DNA of 64,000 nt, taken from Nocardioides mesophilus. Lineage in GTDB: Bacteria > Actinomycetota > Actinomycetes > Propionibacteriales > Nocardioidaceae. Below are positions 27,191-36,409 of this stretch, piece after piece; position 1 is the stretch's first letter; every line of letters starts with the position of its first letter. The stretch lies in contig NZ_CP060713.1 of assembly GCF_014395785.1 (NCBI RefSeq), positions 2,694,501-2,758,500 on the forward strand, written 5' to 3'. The notes under the pieces are model-generated. The model worked only from the letters and a program-made list of their open reading frames with translations. It ran no database searches and was not told the DNA's origin. A program made the translations under genes and the position numbers.

Positions 27191-28768
27191 ATGACGCGTC
27201 CCGACCTCCCGGCGAACGTGCACGCGTTGCTGGACGCCGTCGTCGCGATCAGCACCGACCTGGACCCGCACTCCGTGCTCGACCGGATCGTCGCCGCCGC
27301 GTGCCAGATCACCGGGGCCCGTTACGGCGCGCTCGGGGTGGTGGCCAGCGAGGGCGGGCTCTCGGACTTCATCACCCACGGACTCACCGAGGCCGAGCAC
27401 CGTGCCATCGGTCCGCTGCCGCGCGGCCTCGGGCTGCTGGGCCACATCATCGACCACCCCGAGCCGCTCCGGCTGCGGGTGCTGAAGGACCATCCGCAGT
27501 CGGCCGGGTTCCCGCAGCACCACCCGGTGATGACCAGCTTCCTCGGCGTCCCGGTCCGGGTCCGCGGCACCGTGTTCGGCAACCTCTACCTGACCGACAA
27601 GCAGGGAGCCGACGAGTTCACCGACTCCGACGAGATGCTCGTCGAGGCGCTGGCGACGGCGGCCGGCTCGGTCATCGACAACGCCCGCAACTACGCCCGC
27701 AACGAGCGTCGCCGGCAGTGGCTCGCGGCCTCGGAGCAGATCCTGGCGGCACTGCAGCCACCCGTCGACCTGGAGGAGGCGCTCAGCCAGGTCGCGATCG
27801 TGGCCCGGCGGGTGACCACCGCCGCGGTGGCCGCGGTCGTGCAGCGGTCCGACGGCCGGCACAGCGTCGTGGCGGCGGACGGGCCGCAGGTCACCGCGGT
27901 CGCCGAGCTGGTCGAGAGCCTGCAGGAGCAGATCGACGAGGTCGAGACGAACCCGAGCCACCCGGTGGTGACCCGGTCCGTGCCCGGCGGCGGGCACTGC
28001 ATGATCGTGCCGCTCCGCTCGCACCTGGCAGCCGGTGGTGTGCTGCTGGTCTACCTCGACCGTGAGCGCGGCGCCCTCGAACGCGACGAGTCCGAGCTGC
28101 TGCTCTCCTTCGCCGACCAGGCCGGCCTCGCCCTGGACCGGGCCCAGGCGATGGCGGACCGCGAGGAGCTGATGCTGGTCGCCGACCGGGACCGGATCGC
28201 GCGCGACCTGCACGACCTGGTGATCCAGCGGCTCTTCGCGACCGGCCTGCAGCTGCAGGGGTTGCGCCGGCGGGTGGGGGACGGCGACGTCCGCTCCCGC
28301 ATCGACCACGCGGTCGCCGACCTCGACGTGACGATCCGCGACATCCGCTCCACGATCTTCGAGCTGCAGCACGCCTTCGAGTCCTCGCTGCGCGCCGACG
28401 TGCGCGGTGTGGTGAAGGAGTACGTCCCGGTGCTCGGCTTCTCTCCGCTGGTCCGCAGCTCCGGTCCCGTCGACACCGCGGTGCCGCAGTCGGTGGCCGA
28501 GCAGCTGCTGGCCGTGCTGCGCGAGTCGCTGTCCAACGTCGCCCGGCACGCGGAGGCCAACGCCGCGGTGGTGGAGGTGGAGGCGACCGAGGACTCGGTC
28601 TGGCTGCGGGTCACCGACAACGGACGGGGCCTGCCGGGCGAGCGGCACGAGAGCGGGCTGCGCAACGTACGGCGCCGTGCCCGCGACCTCGGCGGTGAGG
28701 TCCGGCTGCTGCCCGAGGAGCCGCACGGCACCCGGCTGGAGTGGCGCGTGCCGTTCGGCGAGGGCTAG
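27191..28768 (+). CDS. two-GAF histidine kinase of the DevS/DosS type
   Basis: A 525-residue soluble sensor kinase. Two GAF domains fill about residues 15-165 (including ITGARYGALGVV and FLGVPVRVRGTVFGNLYLTDK) and 180-330. They are followed by a HisKA_3 dimerisation helix with the phospho-acceptor histidine in RIARDLHDLVIQRLFATGL, and a HATPase_c domain with NVARHAEA (N-box) and DNGRGLPG (G1). In mycobacterial DosS the first GAF binds haem and senses O2, NO and CO; whether this one does cannot be decided here. The probable partner is the NarL-type regulator at 30884-31525. The last four bases overlap the convergent flavodoxin gene. Confidence 0.9.
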   Translation: MTRPDLPANVHALLDAVVAISTDLDPHSVLDRIVAAACQITGARYGALGVVASEGGLSDFITHGLTEAEHRAIGPLPRGLGLLGHIIDHPEPLRLRVLKDHPQSAGFPQHHPVMTSFLGVPVRVRGTVFGNLYLTDKQGADEFTDSDEMLVEALATAAGSVIDNARNYARNERRRQWLAASEQILAALQPPVDLEEALSQVAIVARRVTTAAVAAVVQRSDGRHSVVAADGPQVTAVAELVESLQEQIDEVETNPSHPVVTRSVPGGGHCMIVPLRSHLAAGGVLLVYLDRERGALERDESELLLSFADQAGLALDRAQAMADREELMLVADRDRIARDLHDLVIQRLFATGLQLQGLRRRVGDGDVRSRIDHAVADLDVTIRDIRSTIFELQHAFESSLRADVRGVVKEYVPVLGFSPLVRSSGPVDTAVPQSVAEQLLAVLRESLSNVARHAEANAAVVEVEATEDSVWLRVTDNGRGLPGERHESGLRNVRRRARDLGGEVRLLPEEPHGTRLEWRVPFGEG

Positions 28769-29256
28769 CTGCTCGAGTCGTCGGGCAGCACCTCGGCCGC
28801 GAACTGCTCGACCTTGCCCTGCCAGCCGTCCTCCAGGGGCCCCTTCAGCCCGGTGACGAGGACCGTGCCCTCCGCCACCTTCTCGAGGTGCTTGGGTGCG
28901 AGCAGCTCGTCCATCACCGGCCTGACCCGCTGCCACTTGTCCTGCTCCTCGGCAGACGGCAGCTCGCCGGTCTTCTTGTCCGGTCGCGGCGCGGCCTCGG
29001 TGGTGAGGAGGGCGTACCGCGCGTGCGGCGGCAGCTCGGCCTTCTTCAGGAACCGGCGCATCCCGCCGATCGGCTTGCCCATCCGTCCCGGCGAGCTGAA
29101 GACGTAGAGGTCCGCGGGGGGCAGCCGCCGGGGGTCCGCGTCGTGGATGTGGTGGACGTCCACCCGGTTGCCGCGGGCCTCCACCAGCCGCCGGAACTCC
29201 TCGGCCACGGCCTCGCCGTTGCCGAACTTGGAGGCGTGGAGGTACTCGATCTGCAT
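28765..29256 (-). CDS. flavodoxin-like protein
   Basis: A 163-residue FMN-binding flavodoxin-fold protein. It begins MQIEYLHASKFGNGEAVAEEF, matching the phosphate-binding first loop of flavodoxins, and has the SSPGRMGKPIGGMRRFL loop expected near the isoalloxazine. It is the third gene of a doxX-usp-flavodoxin operon with a 23-base gap after the USP gene. An electron-carrier role during hypoxia is inferred. Its 3' end overlaps the kinase gene from the opposite strand by four bases. Confidence 0.8.
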   Translation of the reverse strand: MQIEYLHASKFGNGEAVAEEFRRLVEARGNRVDVHHIHDADPRRLPPADLYVFSSPGRMGKPIGGMRRFLKKAELPPHARYALLTTEAAPRPDKKTGELPSAEEQDKWQRVRPVMDELLAPKHLEKVAEGTVLVTGLKGPLEDGWQGKVEQFAAEVLPDDSSS

Positions 29257-29279
29257 GATGACTCCTCAGGGGATGAGGC

Positions 29280-30146
29280 TCAGTCCGCGTCGGTGGGGAC
29301 CACGAGGACCGGGCACTCGGCGTAGTGCAGGACGGCGCGGGTCACCGAGCCGAACCCGAAGCCGCTGAACCGGCTGCTGTTGCGCCGGCCGAGGATGACG
29401 AGCTGGGCGTCCGCTGCGGCGTCGAGCACCACGACCGCGGGGTGCCCGGCACGGTCGTGCGCGCTCACCTCGACCTCGGGGAACCGGTGGCGCCACGCCT
29501 CCAGGAACCCCTCCAGCGCGGCGGGCTCGGCCTCGGTGCCCACCGGTACGTCGTCGTGCTGCTCGCGCCCGTGGACGACGACCAGAGGCGTCTTCAGCCG
29601 GTGCGCCCGGTGGAAGGCGAGGTGCAGCAGCCGCGACGCCGGCTGGTCCGGGTGCACACCGACGACGACGGCTCCGTGCTCGTGGGCCCGCTGGTCCCAG
29701 CTGTCGGGGACGACCGCCACCGGCACGGGGCTGCGCCCGGCGACGGCGAGCGAGGTGGAGCCGACCAGCATCCGGGGGATCGCGTGCCGGCCGCGCTTGC
29801 CGACCACGAGCAGGCGGGCCCCGGCGGAGCGTTCGAGCAACGCCTCCTCGACGGGACCGCTGGCCACCTCGGAGGCCAGGTGCTCGGGCCCGACGTACTG
29901 CTTCGCCGTCTCGAGCGCGTCGTCGACGGCGTGCCGGGCGGCGGAGCGGGGAGCCGGGTGGGACAGGTGCGGGATCAGGGTGAGCTCCGAGACGCCGACG
30001 AGGCGGAGGTCGCAGCCGGACCGGCCGGCCTCCTGCGCGGCCCAGGCGATCGCGGCGCGGTTGCGCTCGGAGCCGTCCACACCGACGACCACCGGTGAGT
30101 GGTCTTCCCACTCACCGGCGGCCGGTGATGCCTGGTGCTCGATCAC
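29280..30146 (-). CDS. tandem-domain universal stress protein
   Basis: A 288-residue protein with two UspA domains. The first (SPVVVGVDGSERNRAAIAWA to SPVPVAVVPDSW) contains VVGKRGRHAIPRMLVGSTS, fitting the ATP-binding signature GxxG-x(8-9)-GS; the second begins GAVVVGVHPDQPASRLL and has VILGRRNSSRFSGFGFGSVT. Such double-domain USPs are abundant in DosR regulons. Its ATG overlaps the stop of the DoxX gene by four bases (ATGA), so translation is coupled. Confidence 0.92.
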   Translation of the reverse strand: MIEHQASPAAGEWEDHSPVVVGVDGSERNRAAIAWAAQEAGRSGCDLRLVGVSELTLIPHLSHPAPRSAARHAVDDALETAKQYVGPEHLASEVASGPVEEALLERSAGARLLVVGKRGRHAIPRMLVGSTSLAVAGRSPVPVAVVPDSWDQRAHEHGAVVVGVHPDQPASRLLHLAFHRAHRLKTPLVVVHGREQHDDVPVGTEAEPAALEGFLEAWRHRFPEVEVSAHDRAGHPAVVVLDAAADAQLVILGRRNSSRFSGFGFGSVTRAVLHYAECPVLVVPTDAD

Positions 30147-30748
30147 CTCAGGACCGGGAACCGACGGACCAGGTGGGTACGAGCCCAGACACGTCCGGCA
30201 CCGAGCGTGTCGCCGGCCAGGGTCAGCGCGAGGACGATCACGACGATCGCGCCGATGAGGTGGTCATCGATGACCGGGTTGTTCTCGAGGGGCAGCGAGG
30301 CGGCCCACATCATCGCGTAGAGCAGTGCGCCGGCAGCGGCGGCGATGCGCATCGTGATGCCGAGGGTGAGGGCGAGGCCGATGCCGAGCAGGCCGAGCAT
30401 GAACAGCCAGTCCACCCAGGCGTTGCCGGCCAGGCCGTTGAAGAAGTCCTTGAAGGGGTTGTCCGCGGGGACACCGAACTTCAAGAAGCCCTCGGTGGGG
30501 CTGCCGCCGTTGATCCAGGCTGCGTCCCCGAACCGGTCGACGGTGCCGTCCTCGGCGACGCCGGTGTGGAAGCCCAGGGCGAGCAGCTTGTCGAAGAAGG
30601 CCCAGAGGAAGGTGAGGCCGTAGGCGAGGCGAAGGACGCCGAGCCCGTTCCGTGCTGCGGTGGTGGTGACGATGTCGGTCTCGACGAGCATCGGGGCCGT
30701 CTCACCCCGCTGGGTCGTATCGCTGTTCTGGTGCCGGGTGACGTTCAT
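30143..30748 (-). CDS. DoxX-family membrane protein
   Basis: A 201-residue protein with about four membrane helices and the DoxX pattern (LGVLRLAYGLTFLWAFFDKL, then GLLGIGLALTLGITMRIAAAAGALLYAMMW). DoxX-like proteins take part in redox or thiol-stress membrane complexes; a quinone link is known in some. It leads the operon doxX-usp-flavodoxin and has a DosR-like box about 95 bases upstream. CAGGAGGG precedes the ATG on the coding strand. Confidence 0.87.
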   Translation of the reverse strand: MNVTRHQNSDTTQRGETAPMLVETDIVTTTAARNGLGVLRLAYGLTFLWAFFDKLLALGFHTGVAEDGTVDRFGDAAWINGGSPTEGFLKFGVPADNPFKDFFNGLAGNAWVDWLFMLGLLGIGLALTLGITMRIAAAAGALLYAMMWAASLPLENNPVIDDHLIGAIVVIVLALTLAGDTLGAGRVWARTHLVRRFPVLR

Positions 30749-30806
30749 GATGACCCTCCTGGTCGGTTCCCGTCTGTTCTGACGAGTCCAGACTGCGGCA
30801 GGAGGG

Positions 30807-30856
30807 ATGTCCCGGTTCAGGGCCGCTGGGCATGACTTCGCGGGGTCGTTGGTCCC
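30807..30856 (-). promoter_or_regulatory. DosR/DevR-like box upstream of the doxX-usp-flavodoxin operon
   Basis: On the minus strand GGGACCAACGACCC (30856-30843) differs by one base from GGGACCATCGACCC at 26607, a position where the mycobacterial consensus has T. A second GGGAC half-site starts at 30813 (CCGGGACATCCC). The box lies about 95 bases before the DoxX start. Confidence 0.55.
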
Positions 30857-30883
30857 CCGGCGACGGGACCCCGCGCGGGCCGG

Positions 30884-31525
30884 TCAGCCGAGCAGCTTGG
30901 AGGCGAGCACGGCCGCCTGGGTCCGGCGCTCGAGGCCGAGCTTCGAGAGGATGCTGGAGACGTAGTTCTTCACGGTCTTCTCGGCGAGGAACATCCGCTC
31001 GCCGATCTGCCGGTTGGTGAGCCCCTCGGCGATCAGCGCCAGGATCTTGCGCTCCTGGTCGGTCAGCCGGGTCAGCTCCTCGGGCTCCTCCGGGCCGTTG
31101 CGGACCCGCTCGAGCACCTTGGCGGTCAGCGACGGGTCGATCAGCGACTGGCCGCCGGCGACCCGGCGGACGCCGTCGACGAGGTCGTTGCCGCCGATCT
31201 GCTTGAGCACGTAGCCCGCCGCCCCGGCGAGGATCGCCGCGAACAGCGCCTCGTCGTCGTCGTAGCTGGTGAGGATGAGGGCCTTGATCTCGGGGTCGAC
31301 GGAGCGGATCTCGCGGCACACGTCGATGCCGGAGCCGTCGGGGAGCCGGGCGTCGAGGACGGCCACGTGCGGCCGCAGCGCCGGGATCCGCGCCGCCGCC
31401 TCGTGGGCCAGGCCGGACTCGCCGACCACCTCGATGTCGTCCTCGGCCTCCAGCAGGTCACGCAGCCCGCGCCGGACCACCTCGTGGTCGTCGAGCAGGA
31501 ACACGCGGATCTTCTCGTCACTCAT
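30884..31525 (-). CDS. NarL/FixJ response regulator of the DevR/DosR type
   Basis: A 213-residue response regulator. The receiver domain shows the acidic pair LLDDHE and the phospho-acceptor aspartate at about residue 58 in VAVLDARLPDGSG, with the switch Thr/Ser and Lys in LILTSYDDDE and YVLKQI. The C-terminal LuxR helix-turn-helix reads LTDQERKILALIAEGLTNRQIGERMFLAEKTVKNYVSSILSK across two motifs, ending in LGLERRTQAA, strongly like mycobacterial DevR. It is the best candidate to bind the DosR-like boxes nearby. ATG 31525 is six bases after a TACGGT -10 box; the longer frame is rejected. Confidence 0.9.
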   Translation of the reverse strand: MSDEKIRVFLLDDHEVVRRGLRDLLEAEDDIEVVGESGLAHEAAARIPALRPHVAVLDARLPDGSGIDVCREIRSVDPEIKALILTSYDDDEALFAAILAGAAGYVLKQIGGNDLVDGVRRVAGGQSLIDPSLTAKVLERVRNGPEEPEELTRLTDQERKILALIAEGLTNRQIGERMFLAEKTVKNYVSSILSKLGLERRTQAAVLASKLLG

Positions 31526-31531
31526 GCCGCA

Positions 31532-31537
31532 ACCGTA
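31532..31537 (-). promoter_or_regulatory. putative -10 box (TACGGT), leaderless start of the regulator gene
   Basis: On the minus strand TACGGT (31537-31532) ends six bases before ATG 31525. Confidence 0.45.
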
Positions 31538-31611
31538 GTCACCCGCACCCGCAACGTCTCGTATCTGCCGCACGCGGGGCGGCGTGGGCGGGCGGTCCGG
31601 GCGAGGCCGGG

Positions 31612-32448
31612 TCAGTTGAAGACCGCGGGGTCCACGGCCAGCCACACGTGCTCGGCGGTCGCCACGACCCGGCCGTCGGCGTCGTAGAGGGTGCTCGCGG
31701 TGAACGTCTTGCGGCCCTCGCTGCGCAGCCGGCGACCGACCACCACGTGCGGCTCACCCACCACGGGGCGGGCGTCGACGCGGGCGGTCATCCGTCCCAG
31801 CACCATCGGCCGGCCCTCGAGGTCCTCCGACCAGCCGCCCACGCAGTCCAGCGCCGCCCACGTGGTGCCCGAGCCGACCCGCTCCACTCCCGGGTCGACG
31901 ACGTCGCCGGACTCGGCGAGCGAGGCGTGCGGCACCCACAGCGAGGCCACCGTGTCCGGGCCGACCGGCCCCGGGAAGATGTGCAGCCCGTCGCCTGCGG
32001 CACGGTCCGGCCCGCAGGCGAAGCAGCCGGGGAACGGGTGCGAGCGCAGCCCGGGGTACGTCGTCATGGCGGCGGCGGCCTCGTCGGGCCCGACGGCCTC
32101 GACCGGGGTCAGCGCCGTGCCGACCGCGCGGGCCTCGGCGACCCGTTCGCCCTGGTGGCACAGCACGGTCACCGCCGCGTGGTCGCCGGTGGCCGCGAGG
32201 TGGTCGACGGTCAGCGTCACCTCCAGCGGCGGCGGCATCCGGAGCGTCACCTCGACGGTGGCGGGGCTGGTGTCGACCGGCACCCGCTCCGCCAGCGTCC
32301 CGGCGGTCCAGCCGCCGTTGCCGGACCGGGCCGGGCCCCGGAACCGGTGGGGGACCACCAGGACCGCGTCGTGCGCGGACAGGTCGGCGGGGTCGGGCCG
32401 GTCGCGAGACTCGGGAGGGAGAGGCTGGTCGGGAGGGGGCACGCTCAT
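31612..32448 (-). CDS. hot-dog-fold thioesterase-like protein, function unknown
   Basis: A 278-residue protein with two halves. Each resembles a hot-dog acyl-CoA thioesterase-type domain: GNGGWTAGTLAERV near the start, then PFPGCFACGPDRAAGDGLHIFPG in the middle, and WAALDCVGGWS and TLYDADGRVVATAEHVWLAVD near the end. The cysteine pair FPGCFACG recurs in related actinobacterial proteins and could bind metal. It starts eleven bases after the photolyase stop on the same strand, so it is likely in one operon with it. Activity is not established. Confidence 0.7.
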   Translation of the reverse strand: MSVPPPDQPLPPESRDRPDPADLSAHDAVLVVPHRFRGPARSGNGGWTAGTLAERVPVDTSPATVEVTLRMPPPLEVTLTVDHLAATGDHAAVTVLCHQGERVAEARAVGTALTPVEAVGPDEAAAAMTTYPGLRSHPFPGCFACGPDRAAGDGLHIFPGPVGPDTVASLWVPHASLAESGDVVDPGVERVGSGTTWAALDCVGGWSEDLEGRPMVLGRMTARVDARPVVGEPHVVVGRRLRSEGRKTFTASTLYDADGRVVATAEHVWLAVDPAVFN

Positions 32449-32458
32449 GCGGGTCTGC

Positions 32459-33835
32459 TCACTTCTTGATCTCTTCGAGCCGGTCGAGCGCCTCGCGACG
32501 TTCCTCGGCATGGTCCACGATCCGCCCGGGATAGCCCTCCGGCAGCCCGGCGGGGTCCTCCCACGGCTCGTGGACGTAGCGGGGGTCGACGTCACGCAGC
32601 GCTGGCACCCACCGTCGCACGTAGGCGCCGTCCGGGTCGAACTTCTTGCCCTGCGTCACCGGGTTGAAGACCCGGAAGTACGGCGACGCGTCGGTGCCCG
32701 ACCCGGCGACCCACTGCCAGCCGTGCTGGTTGGAGGCGAGGTCGCCGTCGACCAGCCAGTGCATGAAGTGCCTCGCGCCGTGCTGCCACTCGATGTGCAG
32801 GTCCTTGACCAGGAAGCTCGCGACGATCATCCGCACCCGGTTGTGCATCCAGCCGATCGAGCGCAGCTGGCGCATCCCGGCGTCGACGACCGGGTAGCCG
32901 GTGCGGCCCTCCTGCCAGGCGCTCAACCGGTCGGCGGGCTCGTCGTACCGCATCCGGGCGAACTCGGGACGCAGGTAGTCCCGGGCGCTGTCGGGCCGGG
33001 CGAACAGCACGTCGGCGTAGAACTCGCGCCAGGCCAGCTCCTTGCGGTACGTCGTCGCGGCCTCGCTGCGGTGGGCGGCCAGGTCGGCCAGCAGCGTGCG
33101 GGGGTGCACCTCGCCCCACTTGAGGTGCACCGACATCCGGCTGGTGGCGTCGCGGTCGGGCCGGTCCCGGTCGCCGTAGTGGGCCAGCCCGTCGTCGAGG
33201 AACGCAGCCCAGCGGCGCCGGGCGGCCTCCTCGCCCGCGTCGGGGAGCTCCAGCCCCTCCGGCAGGTCCACCTCGGGGACCTTCACGGGCTCCTCGAACG
33301 TGAGCCAGTGAGCGGCGTCCGGCGGGTCGACCGGCTGCCGCCAGCCGTGCTCGGCCCACGCCTTCGAGAACGGGGTGTAGACCTTGAACGGCTGCCCCGA
33401 GCCGTTGCGGACCCGGCCCGGCGCGACGGCGTACGGCGACCCGGTGCGCGCCAGCTCGATGCCGTGCCCGGCCAGGGCCGCCTCGACCTCCGCGTCGCGG
33501 GCGTGTCCGTAGGGGCCGTAGTCGGCCGCCACGTGCACCCGGCTCGCGCCGACCTCGCGCGCGGCCCGGACGACCTCCCGCGCCGGATCCCCGTGGAGCA
33601 CGGCGAGGCGGCCGCGGTGCCGGCGCAACGACGCGTCGAGCGAGCGGAGGCTGGCGGCGAGGTAGGCCCGGCGGCTCGGGCCCGCCGGCCCCCAGAGGCG
33701 GTCGTCGAGGACGAAGAGCGGCAGCACCCCCTCGGCCGCGCAGGCCTCGAGCAGGGCGGGGTTGTCGGCGAGCCGGAGGTCGCGCCGGAACCACATGACG
33801 GTGTGCAGCCGGGAGCCGGTCGGTGCGGGAGCCAC
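32459..33835 (-). CDS. phr: deoxyribodipyrimidine photo-lyase
   Basis: A 458-residue class I CPD photolyase/cryptochrome-family protein that repairs UV dimers using light. The N-terminal photolyase domain starts [17 protein letters not shown]. The C-terminal FAD domain contains the FAD-contacting [30 protein letters not shown], and the signature [23 protein letters not shown] split as [14 protein letters not shown] and [13 protein letters not shown]. The DNA/FAD region [12 protein letters not shown] is also present. GTG 33835 is chosen with a weak AGGTGG upstream. It is divergent from ideR, 55 bases apart. Confidence 0.93.
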   Translation of the reverse strand: MAPAPTGSRLHTVMWFRRDLRLADNPALLEACAAEGVLPLFVLDDRLWGPAGPSRRAYLAASLRSLDASLRRHRGRLAVLHGDPAREVVRAAREVGASRVHVAADYGPYGHARDAEVEAALAGHGIELARTGSPYAVAPGRVRNGSGQPFKVYTPFSKAWAEHGWRQPVDPPDAAHWLTFEEPVKVPEVDLPEGLELPDAGEEAARRRWAAFLDDGLAHYGDRDRPDRDATSRMSVHLKWGEVHPRTLLADLAAHRSEAATTYRKELAWREFYADVLFARPDSARDYLRPEFARMRYDEPADRLSAWQEGRTGYPVVDAGMRQLRSIGWMHNRVRMIVASFLVKDLHIEWQHGARHFMHWLVDGDLASNQHGWQWVAGSGTDASPYFRVFNPVTQGKKFDPDGAYVRRWVPALRDVDPRYVHEPWEDPAGLPEGYPGRIVDHAEERREALDRLEEIKK

Positions 33836-33890
33836 GGGTCCACCTTGCCAGGCGGCCGGTGAACGACCGGGGGTACGGCAGAATGGCCAG

Positions 33891-34595
33891 GTGAGCGACC
33901 TGATCGACACCACCGAGATGTACCTCCGCACGATCTACGAGCTCGTCGAGGAGGGGATCGTCCCGCTGCGTGCCCGGATCGCCGAGCGGCTGCACCAGAG
34001 CGGACCCACCGTCAGCCAGACCGTCGCCCGGATGGAGCGCGACGGCTTGCTCACCGTCCAGGGCGACCGGCACCTCGAGCTCACCGTCGAGGGCAACCGG
34101 CTCGCGACCCGGGTGATGCGCAAGCACCGGCTGGCCGAGCGGCTGCTCACCGACGTGATCGGCCTGGACTGGGAGCTGGTGCACGCCGAGGCCTGCCGCT
34201 GGGAGCACGTGATGTCAGAGACCGTCGAGCGCCGGCTGGTGGAGCTGCTCGGGCATCCCACCGAGTCGCCCTACGGCAACCCGATCCCCGGCCTCGACGA
34301 GCTCGGCGAGGTCGCGGAGGGCGAGGAGTTCATGACCGACGTCGAGCCGCTGGACCGGGTGGTGCTCGACGGCGACGGGATCGACGGCGCCGAGACGCGG
34401 GTGATGATCCGGCGGATCAGCGAGGAGGTCCAGAAGGACGAGCCGGTGATGGGGGCGCTGCGCCGGGTGGGCGCGTTGCCGGACAAGGTGATCACCGTCG
34501 CCCGCGGCGCCGAGGGCGTCCTGATCGGCAGCGGCGGGGAGACCGCCGAGATCGAGCTCGACCTCGCCAGCCACCTGTTCGTGCGCCGCCTCTGA
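33891..34595 (+). CDS. ideR: iron-dependent repressor IdeR/DtxR
   Basis: A 234-residue metal-dependent transcriptional repressor of iron uptake. The helix-turn-helix reads [20 protein letters not shown]. All DtxR metal ligands are in place: Met10, His79, Glu83, His98, Cys102, Glu105 and His106. The C-terminal SH3-like domain (residues ~150-234) is present, so this is the full-length IdeR rather than a short MntR. GTG 33891 gives the canonical start [28 protein letters not shown] six bases upstream may be the -10 of a leaderless message. Confidence 0.95.
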   Translation: MSDLIDTTEMYLRTIYELVEEGIVPLRARIAERLHQSGPTVSQTVARMERDGLLTVQGDRHLELTVEGNRLATRVMRKHRLAERLLTDVIGLDWELVHAEACRWEHVMSETVERRLVELLGHPTESPYGNPIPGLDELGEVAEGEEFMTDVEPLDRVVLDGDGIDGAETRVMIRRISEEVQKDEPVMGALRRVGALPDKVITVARGAEGVLIGSGGETAEIELDLASHLFVRRL

Positions 34596-34676
34596 TACGT
34601 GGCGGTCCCTGCCGCGTGCTCGAGCGCGAGCGTGGCGGTTTGCGGACCGCCGGGTCCGGATGGTTCGATTCTCGGC

Positions 34677-35576
34677 ATGGGGCTGGAGGGGCATCGGATC
34701 GACGTGGTCGGTCTCACCAAGACGTTCGGCACCACCAAGGCCCTCGACGACCTGACCTTCTCGGTCACGCCCGGCACCGTCACCGGCTTCCTCGGGCCCA
34801 ACGGTGCCGGCAAGACCACCACGCTGCGCTGCCTGCTCGGCCTGGTGGCGCCGGACAGCGGCACCGCGACCGTCGACGGTCGGGCCTACCGCGACCTCGA
34901 CGACCCGATCCGGACGGTGGGCGCAGCCCTGGAGGCGTCGGACTTCCACCCCGGCCGCACCGCCCGCGACCACCTGCTGGTGATGGCGCTCGGCGCCGGT
35001 CTCGACACCGGCCGGGTCGACGCGATGCTCGCCCAGGTCGGGCTCACCGACTCCGCGCGACGCCGGGTCGGCGGCTTCTCGCTCGGTATGCGCCAACGGC
35101 TCGCCCTGGCGGCTGCTCTGCTCGGCGACCCGCGCGTGCTGATCCTCGACGAACCGGCCAACGGGCTGGACCCGGCCGGGATCGCGTGGCTGCGCGGCTT
35201 CCTGCGCGCGCTGGCCGCCGAGGGGCGCACCGTGCTGGTCTCCAGCCACGTGCTGAGCGAGGTGCAGCAGACCGTGGACGAGGTCGTGGTGATCAGCCGG
35301 GGCCGGCTGGTCCGCCAGGGCCGGCTCGAGGACCTCGACACCGGCCCGTCGGCGGTGCTGGTGCGCACCCCGACCCCGGACCTGCTCCGGCAGGCGCTGG
35401 CGGGGGCCGCCGTCGAGGCGCTGCCCGGGGGAGCGCTCCGGGTCTCCGACCGGAGTACCGCGGAGGTCGGCCACGCGGCCTTCGCCTCCGGGGTCGAGCT
35501 GCACGAGCTGACCCCCGAGCCGGACGACCTCGAACGGCTGTTCCTGGACATGACCGGTGAAGGAGCCGCGCCGTGA
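34677..35576 (+). CDS. ABC transporter ATP-binding protein (drug/antibiotic type)
   Basis: A 299-residue ATPase. Walker A is GPNGAGKTTT, the signature is FSLGMRQRL, Walker B is VLILDEPANGLDP and the H-loop is SSHVLSE; about 80 residues of DrrA-type C-terminal extension follow. It pairs with the permease whose GTG overlaps its stop (GTGA, 35573-35576). The substrate is unknown; peptide, lantibiotic or daunorubicin-like exporters share this form. Confidence 0.92.
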   Translation: MGLEGHRIDVVGLTKTFGTTKALDDLTFSVTPGTVTGFLGPNGAGKTTTLRCLLGLVAPDSGTATVDGRAYRDLDDPIRTVGAALEASDFHPGRTARDHLLVMALGAGLDTGRVDAMLAQVGLTDSARRRVGGFSLGMRQRLALAAALLGDPRVLILDEPANGLDPAGIAWLRGFLRALAAEGRTVLVSSHVLSEVQQTVDEVVVISRGRLVRQGRLEDLDTGPSAVLVRTPTPDLLRQALAGAAVEALPGGALRVSDRSTAEVGHAAFASGVELHELTPEPDDLERLFLDMTGEGAAP

Positions 35577-36364
35577 CGCTCGCCCTGGTGCGCTCGGAGC
35601 TGCACAAGATCTTCTCCACCCGGCTGTGGTGGGGGCTGCTGCTCGGCGCTGTCGTCTACACCGGCCTCTCCGCGGTGGCCGCCGCGGCGACCGCCGGGAT
35701 GGAGCCCGGCGCCGGCCAGGCGGCCAGCCCGCCGCTGGGCACCGCGGCCGCCTACCGCGGCGTCTACGCCTCCAGCATGTTCGGCGGCGCCTACATCTTC
35801 GCGATGATCCTCGGGATCACCGGCATGACGGGGGAGTACCGCTACCAGACGATCACGCCGACCTTCCTGGTGACGCCGCGCCGGTCCCGGGTGGTCGCGG
35901 CCAAGATGGTGGCGAACCTGCTGGTCGGCCTCGGGTACGCCGCCGCGGCGCTGCTCTCCGCGCTGGCCTTCGGTGCCCTCACCATCACGATCCGCGGCGA
36001 GGCGCTCGGGCTCGGCGCGGACCGGCTCTGGTCCAGCGTGGCCCTCGCCGCGCTGGCGATCGCGCTGTGGACGCTGCTCGGGATCGGCATCGGCACGCTG
36101 ATCCGGAACCAGGTCGCGGCCATCCTGATCGCGGTGTTCGTGACGTTCCTCGTCGAGCCGCTGGCGACGTACTTCCTCAGCGCAGCGGACCTCGACGCGG
36201 TCGTGAAGTGGCTGCCCACCAACGCCTCCGCCGCGCTGACCTCGCCGGCGAGCACGATCCTGGACTACCTGGACTGGTGGGTGGGCGGGATCGTGCTGCT
36301 CGGCTACGCGGCTCTGCTGGCCGGCCTGGGGATGCTCCTCTCGGTCCGCCGCGACATCACCTGA
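35573..36364 (+). CDS. ABC-2 type permease
   Basis: A 263-residue integral membrane protein with about six hydrophobic segments, beginning with an amphipathic ALVRSELHKIFSTRLWWGL helix typical of ABC-2 permeases of DrrB or lantibiotic-immunity type. TPTFLVTPRRSRVVAAKMVANL is the usual cytoplasmic loop. It is coupled to the preceding ATPase. Confidence 0.88.
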   Translation: MTLALVRSELHKIFSTRLWWGLLLGAVVYTGLSAVAAAATAGMEPGAGQAASPPLGTAAAYRGVYASSMFGGAYIFAMILGITGMTGEYRYQTITPTFLVTPRRSRVVAAKMVANLLVGLGYAAAALLSALAFGALTITIRGEALGLGADRLWSSVALAALAIALWTLLGIGIGTLIRNQVAAILIAVFVTFLVEPLATYFLSAADLDAVVKWLPTNASAALTSPASTILDYLDWWVGGIVLLGYAALLAGLGMLLSVRRDIT

Positions 36365-36409
36365 GCCCCGGGTGCGGGGCGTCGGACGCACCGGGGCAGG
36401 GTGTGCGCC

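Noticed and set aside
24913-27312. Extended 799-codon reading of the GH13 glucosidase
   Set aside because: The extra N-terminal part runs antisense to the FMN-binding protein gene and has no family match; a promoter and GTG start at 26496 explain the real gene.
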